From: Gemmatimonadota bacterium
GTDB taxonomy: Bacteria > Gemmatimonadota > Gemmatimonadetes > Gemmatimonadales > Gemmatimonadaceae
DNA length: 10,747 bases
Direction: 5' to 3'
NCBI GenBank assembly: GCA_016794735.1
Contig: JAEUJK010000617.1
Location: forward strand, 1-10,747
The notes beneath the pieces are model-generated. The model was given only the letters and a program-made list of their open reading frames with translations. It was not told where the DNA came from and ran no database searches. The translations under genes were made by a program, and so were the position numbers. This document shows positions 1 through 5,396 of this stretch, piece after piece. Position 1 is the first letter of the stretch; the number at the start of each line of letters is the position of its first letter.

Positions 1-12
1 CACCGCTTTCCG

Positions 13-402
13 TTGCCTTCCGTGCCCACCACGATCCACACCGATCACGCTCCGGCGGCCATTGGCCCGTATGCCCAGGCCGTTTCCGCCGGCGGCTTCC
101 TCTTTACCGCCGGGCAGATCGCCCTCGATCCGTCGAGCATGACCATCGTGGCGGGCGACGTCGTGCCCCAGACGGAACGGGTCATGGCGAACCTCACGGC
201 GGTGCTCACCCAGGCCGGCTGCTCGTGGGCCGACGTGGTGAAGACCACGGTGTTCCTGCAGGACATGGCCGACTTTCCGCGCTTCAATGAGGTGTACGCC
301 CGCGCGTTAGGCGACGCGCGGCCGGCGCGCTCCACGGTGCAGGTGGCCGGGTTGCCGCGGGGTGTCCTGGTGGAAGTCGAGGCGGTGGCCAAGCTGCCGT
401 AA
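13..402 (+). CDS. ridA: RidA-family reactive enamine/imine deaminase
   Basis: RidA (YjgF/YER057c/UK114 family) hydrolyses reactive enamine/imine intermediates such as 2-aminoacrylate released by PLP enzymes, in the cytosol, as a small trimer. The protein shows the family hallmarks in order: a GPYAQAV segment near residue 18, a GQIALDP segment near residue 34, VVKTTVFLQDM near residue 75, FNEVYA near residue 91, and the ARSTVQVAGLPRG stretch that carries the substrate-binding Arg, ending in VEVEAVA. Length (129 residues) is normal for the family. The start is uncertain: TTG at 13 is the first in-frame start, GTG at 22 gives an equally good N-terminus, and the frame is open to the window edge, so an upstream start cannot be excluded. 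It lies 49 bases upstream of selD on the same strand, with no obvious functional link. Confidence 0.93.
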   Translation: MPSVPTTIHTDHAPAAIGPYAQAVSAGGFLFTAGQIALDPSSMTIVAGDVVPQTERVMANLTAVLTQAGCSWADVVKTTVFLQDMADFPRFNEVYARALGDARPARSTVQVAGLPRGVLVEVEAVAKLP

Positions 403-431
403 CTGGCGCGCGCCCTTCCTTCGCCGCCATG

Positions 432-454
432 CATGGGCCCATCTTGTGCCCATG
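432..454 (+). promoter_or_regulatory. Hairpin covering the selD start codon
   Basis: CATGGGC at 432-438 is perfectly complementary to GCCCATG at 448-454, with a 9-base loop. The right arm contains the ATG at 452, and there is no recognisable Shine-Dalgarno sequence upstream of it. If the hairpin forms in the mRNA it would hide the start codon. A competing palindrome, ATGGGCCCAT at 433-442, could form instead. The pairing is seen directly; a regulatory role is inference. Confidence 0.3.
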
Positions 455-1489
455 ACTGATCAACGCGCGGAACTCTTTCGTCTGACACAGTTCGCTCGCT
501 GCGCGGGTTGAGCCGCCAAGCTGGGTCCGGGTGACCTGGCGAAGGCGCTCGCGCCGCTTCCCGTGCGCGAACATGCAGACCTGCTGGTCGGACGCGAGAC
601 GTTCGACGACGCGGGGGTCTTTCGGCTGTCCGACGACCTCGCGCTCGTCCAGACCGTCGACTTCTTCGCGCCGATCGTCGACGATCCGTATGCCTTTGGC
701 CAGATCGGGGCCGCAAACGCGTTGTCCGACGTTTACGCGATGGGTGGTGAGCCCATCACCGCCATGGCCATCGTCGCGTTCCCGACGGGCAAGCTCCCGC
801 TCGAGGTGCTCACCGAGATCATGCGTGGCGGGCAGGACGCGGTCATGGAAGCCGGAGCGGTGCTCGTCGGTGGGCACAGCATCACGGACGACGAGGTGAA
901 GTTCGGCCTCTCGGTCACCGGGCGCGTGCATCCCGGGCGCATCCTCACCAATGCCGGTGCCCGCGCCGGAGACGTCCTGATCCTCACCAAACCGCTGGGC
1001 ACGGGCATCGTCGCAACGGCTGTCAAGCGGAACATCGCCACTGCCGGCGCCGAGTCGGCCATGATCTCCAGCATGCGGACCCTCAACAAGGTCGCAGCGG
1101 CGGAGGCCGTGAAGGCTGGCGTTCGCTGCGCGACCGACATCACCGGCTTTGGCCTGGTCGGCCACGCCTCGCACATCGCGCGCGCGAGTGATGTCACGCT
1201 GCACCTCACGCTGTCGGCCCTTCCGCTGCTCGAGGGGGTCGTGGACGCCCTGTCACGCGGGGTGAACACTGGTGGGGCAGACCGCAACCTCGATTGGGTC
1301 CGTGCGGAGATCGCCTGGGGCCAAGCCACGGCAGAGCAACGGGCAATCGTCGTCGACCCGCAAACCTCCGGCGGATTGCTGGTCGCCGCTGCTCCGGAAC
1401 AGGTGGCGGACTATCTTTCGCGCGTTCCAGGCGCGACGGTGGTCGGTCGAGTGGCAGCGCGTGGGGAACACCTGATCGTGCTGGAGTAA
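452..1489 (+). CDS. selD: Selenide, water dikinase SelD, selenocysteine-containing (UGA at 509-511)
   Basis: SelD makes selenophosphate, the selenium donor for selenocysteine, from selenide and ATP. The reading frame from ATG 452 to TAA 1489 contains one in-frame UGA at 509-511. Read as selenocysteine (residue 20), the surroundings are LTQFARCAG-U-AAKLGPGDL, which aligns U20 and K23 with the essential Cys17 and Lys20 of E. coli SelD. The resulting 345-residue protein matches the usual length of about 345. Further on are the Asp-rich and Gly-rich nucleotide-binding segments (DDAGVF, VQTVDFF near residues 60-75; GAANALSDVYAMGG near residue 90) and the C-terminal DPQTSGGLL motif. A start at ATG 563 would delete the catalytic loop and is rejected. 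GTG 446 is an alternative in-frame start two codons upstream. The tRNA-Sec gene lies 48 bases downstream, which supports UGA decoding in this genome. Confidence 0.95.
509..540 (+). promoter_or_regulatory. Selenocysteine UGA codon and candidate bacterial SECIS hairpin
   Basis: The UGA at 509-511 is followed by a possible stem-loop. GCCA (515-518) pairs with UGGC (537-540) and GGU (524-526) pairs with ACC (534-536), with a one-sided bulge at 519-523 and a 7-base apical loop (527-533) holding a GGGU. The loop begins 16 bases after the UGA, at the near edge of the spacing known for bacterial SECIS elements bound by SelB. The short inner stem makes the exact fold uncertain; a SECIS in this place is required if the UGA is decoded. 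Confidence 0.55.
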
Positions 1490-1537
1490 CACGAGGAGCT
1501 TCGCCGGGCCCCCGCGGTCCCCGAAGTGTGATGCGAG

Positions 1538-1634
1538 GGGAGCGGATGTGGTCTGGTGGCTGCCGTCGTCTTCAAAACGGCTGTGACCCGACGCTGTCGG
1601 GTTGGGTGGGTTCGATTCCCGCACGCTCCCGCCA
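1538..1634 (+). tRNA. selC: tRNA-Sec (anticodon UCA)
   Basis: All arms of a bacterial selenocysteine tRNA can be drawn. The acceptor stem is 1538-1545 with 1623-1630 (seven Watson-Crick pairs plus a G-A opposition at the eighth position). The D-stem is the typical six pairs, 1548-1553 with 1558-1563, with a 4-base loop. The anticodon stem is 1565-1569 with 1577-1581, loop CTTCAAA, anticodon TCA at 1572-1574. The long variable arm is 1587-1592 with 1596-1601. The T arm is 1606-1610 with 1618-1622, loop TTCGATT. Discriminator G1631 and an encoded CCA (1632-1634) follow. The large variable arm, extended D-stem and UCA anticodon separate it from tRNA-Ser. No separate promoter is evident; it may be cut from the selD transcript. 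Confidence 0.96.
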
Positions 1635-1661
1635 TCCTCGAGCCTACTGACAAGGGTGAAC

Positions 1662-2318
1662 GTGGTACATCGGATCGCTGTGCGCCTCCTGGTTCCGCTT
1701 TTCGCATGCCTCGCGTCGAGGGGCATCGCGCAGCAGCGGGATACGGTGCGGCTCGCCCGTCCCGACACCACGCGACGTGCCGCCGTGCGCGACACCGCGG
1801 CGCGCCCCGCGCCACGCGTCGTCGATCCCTTTGCCCCACCCATCACGCCGCGCCGCGCGTTCCTGTACTCCCTCGCGCTCCCCGGCCTGGGCCAGTCCAA
1901 GCTGCAGCGGCCGAGTGCCGGCGCCATCTACGTCGCGGTGGAAGCCACCTCCATCGCGATGCTGGCCAAGTCGCGCTACGACCTCAACATCGCCAAGCGG
2001 CGCGTGCGCGAGTCGTTGGTGAAGAACTTCGCCTCGACCCCCAACGGCCCGACGTTCAAGGATGGCGTACCGGTCGTTCAGGACAGCGTCATCAGCCGGT
2101 ATGCCCAGCCGGCAAACGACGAGTTGCGCAGCCGGCTCAAGGCGCGACGCCTGCATTACGAGGACTGGGTCGCGCTCCTCTTCTTCACGCACCTCTTCTC
2201 CGGCGCCGACGCTTTTGTCTCGGCGCACCTGTGGGACCTGCCGCGCCAGGTGGAGATGCGCACCCTCCCGTCCGGGGCGACGGGGGTGGGGATCCGCGTG
2301 CCGTTTCAGCCGCGCTGA
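1662..2318 (+). CDS. DUF5683-like exported or membrane protein
   Basis: The function is not known. From GTG 1662 (preceded by AAGGG at 1652-1656) the product is 218 residues. It begins with a basic-then-hydrophobic segment resembling a signal peptide, with a likely cut after GIA near residue 23; a Cys in LFAC at residue 16 makes a lipoprotein reading conceivable. A Pro/Arg-rich stretch follows, then DPFAPPITPRRAFLYSLALPGLGQ. The LPGLGQ turn followed by a Gly/Ala-rich hydrophobic stretch is the pattern seen in DUF5683 and related small membrane proteins. A second hydrophobic segment (VALLFFTHLFSGADAF) lies near the C-terminus, which ends in a beta-like segment, GVGIRVPFQPR. GTG 1656 is an alternative start. 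It begins 27 bases after tRNA-Sec and its last 13 bases overlap the convergent lpxH gene. Confidence 0.7.
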   Translation: MVHRIAVRLLVPLFACLASRGIAQQRDTVRLARPDTTRRAAVRDTAARPAPRVVDPFAPPITPRRAFLYSLALPGLGQSKLQRPSAGAIYVAVEATSIAMLAKSRYDLNIAKRRVRESLVKNFASTPNGPTFKDGVPVVQDSVISRYAQPANDELRSRLKARRLHYEDWVALLFFTHLFSGADAFVSAHLWDLPRQVEMRTLPSGATGVGIRVPFQPR

Positions 2319-3070
2319 ACGAGGCGCTCGAGCGCGATCGGTTCCGTGCCGGGATGCCGGTGCAGCGTGATGGCGTCGTCGGTAATGCGCAGGTAGGTCG
2401 AGTCCCCGAGCCAGGTGCCGGCGTTGCCGTACACGCCACCCCGCGGCGCCCGGCGCAGGGCGGGGACGTGCGAGTGCCCGAAGACCAGCAGGTCGAGCGC
2501 GGGGTCCGCGTCGAGGTCGCGGAACGCGACGTCCATCAACCCCTGTCCGTTGTCGGCGGCGCTGTACGTGCGGCTCGTGGCCGAGGTGCCTAACGCGAGG
2601 CGGCTCGCCCAGTCCGGATGCAGCAGGTGACGGAACGCAAGGATCGCCGCCGGGTTGCGCATGATCGGGCGCACGGCGCGGTACTTCCGGTCCGCCGCGC
2701 CGCGGAGTCCGTCCCCATGGTCGATACGCGTGCGCCACTGGCCGATCTCGCCCCGCCACGTGGTGAGCGTGTACTGCACCCCCGCGTCCTCGCGCAGGAA
2801 GTCGCCCCCCCAGCAGTCATGGTTGCCCGCCACCCAGATCACCGGGATCCCGGCATCGGCAAAGGCGGCCACTTCGGCCAGGACCCGGTACCCATGGCGC
2901 GGAATGACCGAACGCCACTCGAACCAGAAGTCGAACAGGTCGCCGTTGATGACCAGGGCGCGCGCATCACGGCGTGCGGAGCGGAGGAACTCCACCAGCA
3001 CCAGTTCCGCGTCCCGGCGTGCCACGCCGAGGTGCGCGTCCGAAATGATGTAGCACGGGGTCGGGAGCAC
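2306..3070 (-). CDS. lpxH: UDP-2,3-diacylglucosamine diphosphatase (LpxH-type metallophosphoesterase)
   Basis: LpxH cleaves UDP-2,3-diacylglucosamine to lipid X and UMP at the inner membrane, the fourth step of lipid A synthesis. The calcineurin-like metal motifs are all present: SDAHL (D11, H13), INGDLFDFWFEW (D44), AGNHD (N83, H84), DHGDG (H118) and FGHSHVP (H199, H201). GNHD in place of the GNRD of the E. coli enzyme, and the FDFWFEW segment, resemble the LpxH of Bacteroidetes and related phyla. A general metallophosphoesterase is a less likely alternative. GTG 3070 gives 254 residues starting just before the first beta strand (VLPTPCYIISD) and coincides with the predicted transcription start. 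ATG 3136 would add 22 unlikely residues and lie upstream of the promoter. It ends in a 13-base convergent overlap with the DUF5683-like gene. Confidence 0.88.
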   Translation of the reverse strand: MLPTPCYIISDAHLGVARRDAELVLVEFLRSARRDARALVINGDLFDFWFEWRSVIPRHGYRVLAEVAAFADAGIPVIWVAGNHDCWGGDFLREDAGVQYTLTTWRGEIGQWRTRIDHGDGLRGAADRKYRAVRPIMRNPAAILAFRHLLHPDWASRLALGTSATSRTYSAADNGQGLMDVAFRDLDADPALDLLVFGHSHVPALRRAPRGGVYGNAGTWLGDSTYLRITDDAITLHRHPGTEPIALERLVQRG

Positions 3071-3076
3071 GAGGCG

Positions 3077-3105
3077 AGTATACGCGCTCCCGCGCGCCTT
3101 TACAA
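3077..3105 (-). promoter_or_regulatory. Sigma70-type promoter of lpxH, likely leaderless transcript
   Basis: On the minus strand, TTGTAA (3105-3100) and TATACT (3082-3077) are separated by exactly 17 bases; they match the consensus at 4 of 6 and 5 of 6 positions. The expected start of transcription, seven bases past the -10 box, is the G of GTG 3070, so the message would carry no 5' leader or ribosome binding site. Confidence 0.65.
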
Positions 3106-3109
3106 AGGC
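3096..3109. promoter_or_regulatory. Inverted repeat between divergent lpxH and BMC promoters (possible operator)
   Basis: GCCTTT (3096-3101) and AAAGGC (3104-3109) form a perfect 6-base inverted repeat around AC. It covers the -35 box of lpxH on the minus strand and the candidate -35 box of the BMC operon on the plus strand, so a protein bound here could control both. No regulator gene is in the window; the operator role is inference. Confidence 0.35.
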
Positions 3110-3127
3110 CGGCGGAGCACGCATCTT
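3099..3127 (+). promoter_or_regulatory. Candidate promoter of the BMC operon
   Basis: TTTACA (3099-3104, 5 of 6 to the -35 consensus) is followed after 17 bases by CATCTT (3122-3127), a poor -10 box with 3 of 6 matches. The site is in the right place for an operon starting at 3159, but the weak -10 suggests either an activator-dependent promoter or another sigma factor. Confidence 0.3.
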
Positions 3128-3148
3128 CGCGGTCAATGCTACGTCACT

Positions 3149-3154
3149 GAGGAG
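3149..3154 (+). promoter_or_regulatory. Strong ribosome binding site of the first BMC gene
   Basis: GAGGAG lies four bases before ATG 3159. It is the best Shine-Dalgarno sequence in the window and fits high-level production of a major shell protein; most other starts here overlap the previous stop codon and have little or no such sequence. Confidence 0.7.
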
Positions 3155-3158
3155 ACGG

Positions 3159-3443
3159 ATGGCTCAAAGCGCGCTCGGCCTCATCGAAACCAAGGGACTC
3201 GTTGGCGCCATCGAGGCAGCCGACGCGATGGTGAAGGCTGCGAATGTCCGCCTGATCGGCAAGGAAAAGGTTGGCGGCGGGTACGTGACGGTCATGGTCC
3301 GCGGCGACGTCGGCGCGGTCAAGGCGGCCACCGATGCCGGCGCTGCCGCAGCGGAACGCGTGGGCGAGCTGGTCTCGGTGCACGTCATTCCGCGGCCGCA
3401 CGCCGAGATCGAGATGCTGCTGCCGCAGGGCGCGCCTGAGTGA
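3159..3443 (+). CDS. BMC-H hexameric microcompartment shell protein (PduA/PduJ/EutM-like)
   Basis: This is a single-domain BMC shell protein of 94 residues, the unit that forms hexagonal tiles of bacterial microcompartments. Residues 5-86 carry the whole fold: ALGLIETKGLVGAIEAADAMVKAANV, the pore loop KVGGG (residues 37-41), VTVMVRGDVGAVKAATDAG and VSVHVIPRPH. The match to PduA/EutM is close throughout, including Lys37, an edge residue in PduA used in tile packing, while the pore residue equivalent to Ser40 of PduA is Gly here. The start is fixed by ATG 3159 and its strong ribosome binding site. It is the first gene of the operon and is followed by a second BMC-H gene with a GTGA stop-start overlap. 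Only the shell type, not the cargo, can be told from this protein. Confidence 0.97.
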   Translation: MAQSALGLIETKGLVGAIEAADAMVKAANVRLIGKEKVGGGYVTVMVRGDVGAVKAATDAGAAAAERVGELVSVHVIPRPHAEIEMLLPQGAPE

Positions 3444-3907
3444 CCGCAGAGCGGGGGTGGCAGGAAGCCCTCGGGCTCATCGAGACACGAGGGCTGGTAG
3501 GGGCACTGGAAGCGGCTGACGCCGGTGCCAAGGCAGCGAACGTGCGCCTGCTCGGCGCCGAACGCGCCGATGCCGGGCTGGTGACGGTCAAGTTCCTGGG
3601 CGAGGTCGCGGCGGTGCGTGCGGCCGTTGATGCCGGCTCGGCCGCCGCCCAACGCGTCGGGCAATTGGTCTCGACGCATGTCATTCCCCGGCCGCACGAC
3701 GACCTCGGCCTCGTGGTCGAGGACGACGAGGTGGCGCCGGGTACCGTGTCACGTGAGCGCCTGGACATGGCCGAACTCGAGCAGATGAAGGTCGTCGAGT
3801 TGCGGACGCTGGCGCGCCGCGTGGCCACTTTCCCGCTCAAGGGGCGCGACGTCGCACGAGCGGGCCGCGATGAACTGCTCGCTGCCTTCCGCAGCCTGAA
3901 GGCCTGA
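3440..3907 (+). CDS. BMC-H shell protein with C-terminal Rho_N/SAP-like domain
   Basis: The 155-residue product has a BMC domain at about residues 9-88 (ALGLIETRGLVGALEAADAG, LVTVKFLGEVAAVRAAVDAG, VSTHVIPRPH), closely related to the gene before it but with a pore loop ADAG. An acidic linker follows (89-108), then a compact helical segment at 109-153. Its pattern MAELEQMKVVELRTLARR, a short turn, then GRDVARAGRDELLAAF resembles the Rho N-terminal/SAP-type helix-extended-helix fold that often binds nucleic acid. EutK is a known BMC protein with a C-terminal nucleic-acid-binding-like domain, but of winged-helix type. The GTG start at 3440 overlaps the previous stop (GTGA), so translation is probably coupled. 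The BMC call is certain; the tail assignment is by eye and could also be a protein-protein contact module. Confidence 0.93.
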   Translation: MTAERGWQEALGLIETRGLVGALEAADAGAKAANVRLLGAERADAGLVTVKFLGEVAAVRAAVDAGSAAAQRVGQLVSTHVIPRPHDDLGLVVEDDEVAPGTVSRERLDMAELEQMKVVELRTLARRVATFPLKGRDVARAGRDELLAAFRSLKA

Positions 3908-3920
3908 GCCCGTCGGCCGG

Positions 3921-5396
3921 ATGGACGCCGACCTGCTGAGCATCCAGGAGGCGCGCGACCTCGTCGGCCGCGCCGCCGCAGCCCAAAAGGCGTTTGCCGG
4001 GGCATCCCAGGAACTGGTCGATCGCGTCGTCACCGCGATGGCCCGCGCCGCAAGCCAGGCCGCGGAGTCCCTCGCGCGCCTTGCGGTTGACGAGACCGGG
4101 ATGGGGGTCTTCGAGCACAAGGTCGTCAAGAACCGGTTCGCCAGCGACGTGTTGCTGGAGTACGTGCTCCCCATGCGCACCGTCGGCGTCCTCCGTGAAG
4201 ACGCGACGCGTCGCGTGCGCGAACTGGCCGTCCCGATGGGCGTCGTCGGCGCGATCATCCCGACCACGAATCCCACCTCGACCGCGATCTACAAGGCGAT
4301 CATCTCGGTCAAGGCACGCAACGCGATCGTGATGTCACCACACCCGCGCGCCCCACGGTGTACGGCGGAAGCGGCGCGTGTCCTCGAGGCGGCGGCAACG
4401 TCCGCCGGCGCGCCTCCCGGGCTGGTCAACTGCCTCACGCGCCCGTCGCTCGATGGGACAAACGCCCTGATGCGCCATCGCGATGTGGCCGTCCTCCTGG
4501 CCACCGGTGGTGGGGACATGGTGCGTGCGGTGTATACCGCGGGCAAGCCGGCGTATGGCGTGGGGCCAGGCAATGTCCCCTCGATCATCGAACGCACCGC
4601 GCGCCTGGAGAAGGCGGTCGCCGACGTGGTGGACGGCAAGACCTTCGACGCCGGTGTCCTCTGTTCCTCCGAGAACTCGGTCGTCGTGGATGCCCCGGTG
4701 GCCGATCGCGTGCGCGCGCTCTTTCGCGAGGAACGCGCCCACTTCTGCACCCCGGAGGAAAAGGCCCGCCTCGAGCGCTACATGATCCCGGCGTCGGGGA
4801 AGGGGATCAACCCCGAGGTGGTTGGGCAGTCGCCCCAACGCATCGCGGAACGCGCGGGCTTCCGCATCGGTGATCGCATCAAGCTCATGATCGTTGAGCT
4901 GCGCGAGGTCGGGGCCAGTGACCCGCTGAGCCGCGAGAAGCTCTGCCCCGTGCTGGGCTTCTTCGTGGAGGATGGCTGGGAGAAGTGCTGCGAGCGCGCC
5001 ATCGCCTTGTTGCGGTACGGCGGCGTGGGCCACACGCTGGGCATTCACTCGCAGGACCGCGAGGTCATCGAGCGTTTCTTCCTGGAGAAGCCCGCGTTCC
5101 GGATCGTCGTGAATTCGAACACGGCGATTGGCGCGGTGGGGTACACGACGGGGTTCGCCCCGGCGCTCACCCTGGGGCCGGGGTCGTGGGGCGGGAGCAT
5201 AACGTCGGATAACATCACGCCGATGCACCTGCTCAACATCAAGCGGCTCGGCGAGGAGATCCGCAGCTACGTCGACCCGTTGCGCGACGCGCCCGCGGCA
5301 TCCACGCCGCGTGGTGGTGACGTGGCGATCGACGACCGCGCCGTGCAGTCCATCGTCGATGAGTTCCTCACCGGCCTCCGGTCTCGCCGCCGATGA
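3921..5396 (+). CDS. CoA-acylating aldehyde dehydrogenase of a microcompartment (PduP/EutE-like)
   Basis: This enzyme oxidises an aldehyde to acyl-CoA with NAD+ and CoA, the core reaction inside metabolosomes. The 491-residue product has the ALDH fold with VGAIIPTTNPTSTAIYK (near residue 110), a Gly-rich cofactor loop LATGGGDMVRAVY, GVGPGNVPSIIE, and the catalytic Cys248 in DAGVLCSSEN; the CSSE pattern marks the acylating group rather than ordinary ALDHs. A C-terminal extension has a Pro/Ala/Gly-rich linker (about 453-468) followed by an amphipathic helix (469-491, IVDEFLTGLRSRRR at its end) that looks like an encapsulation peptide. ATG 3921 lies 13 bases after the previous stop, with only a weak ribosome binding site. 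The aldehyde is unknown: acetaldehyde, propionaldehyde, lactaldehyde or sulfoacetaldehyde cannot be told apart here. Confidence 0.94.
   Translation: MDADLLSIQEARDLVGRAAAAQKAFAGASQELVDRVVTAMARAASQAAESLARLAVDETGMGVFEHKVVKNRFASDVLLEYVLPMRTVGVLREDATRRVRELAVPMGVVGAIIPTTNPTSTAIYKAIISVKARNAIVMSPHPRAPRCTAEAARVLEAAATSAGAPPGLVNCLTRPSLDGTNALMRHRDVAVLLATGGGDMVRAVYTAGKPAYGVGPGNVPSIIERTARLEKAVADVVDGKTFDAGVLCSSENSVVVDAPVADRVRALFREERAHFCTPEEKARLERYMIPASGKGINPEVVGQSPQRIAERAGFRIGDRIKLMIVELREVGASDPLSREKLCPVLGFFVEDGWEKCCERAIALLRYGGVGHTLGIHSQDREVIERFFLEKPAFRIVVNSNTAIGAVGYTTGFAPALTLGPGSWGGSITSDNITPMHLLNIKRLGEEIRSYVDPLRDAPAASTPRGGDVAIDDRAVQSIVDEFLTGLRSRRR

Noticed and set aside
509..511. UGA as a nonsense mutation making selD a pseudogene
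   Set aside because: The codon falls exactly at the known Cys/Sec site, the rest of the frame is intact, and a tRNA-Sec gene lies nearby.
563..1489. SelD starting at ATG 563 as a complete gene
   Set aside because: This start removes the catalytic glycine-rich loop; the upstream frame with UGA as selenocysteine restores it.
1490..1537. Possible terminator between selD and tRNA-Sec
   Set aside because: GC-rich bases here can form weak pairings, but there is no T-run and no stable simple hairpin.
3159..3907. Carboxysome shell genes
   Set aside because: The partners are an acylating aldehyde dehydrogenase and PduL, with no RuBisCO or carbonic anhydrase, so this is a metabolosome.
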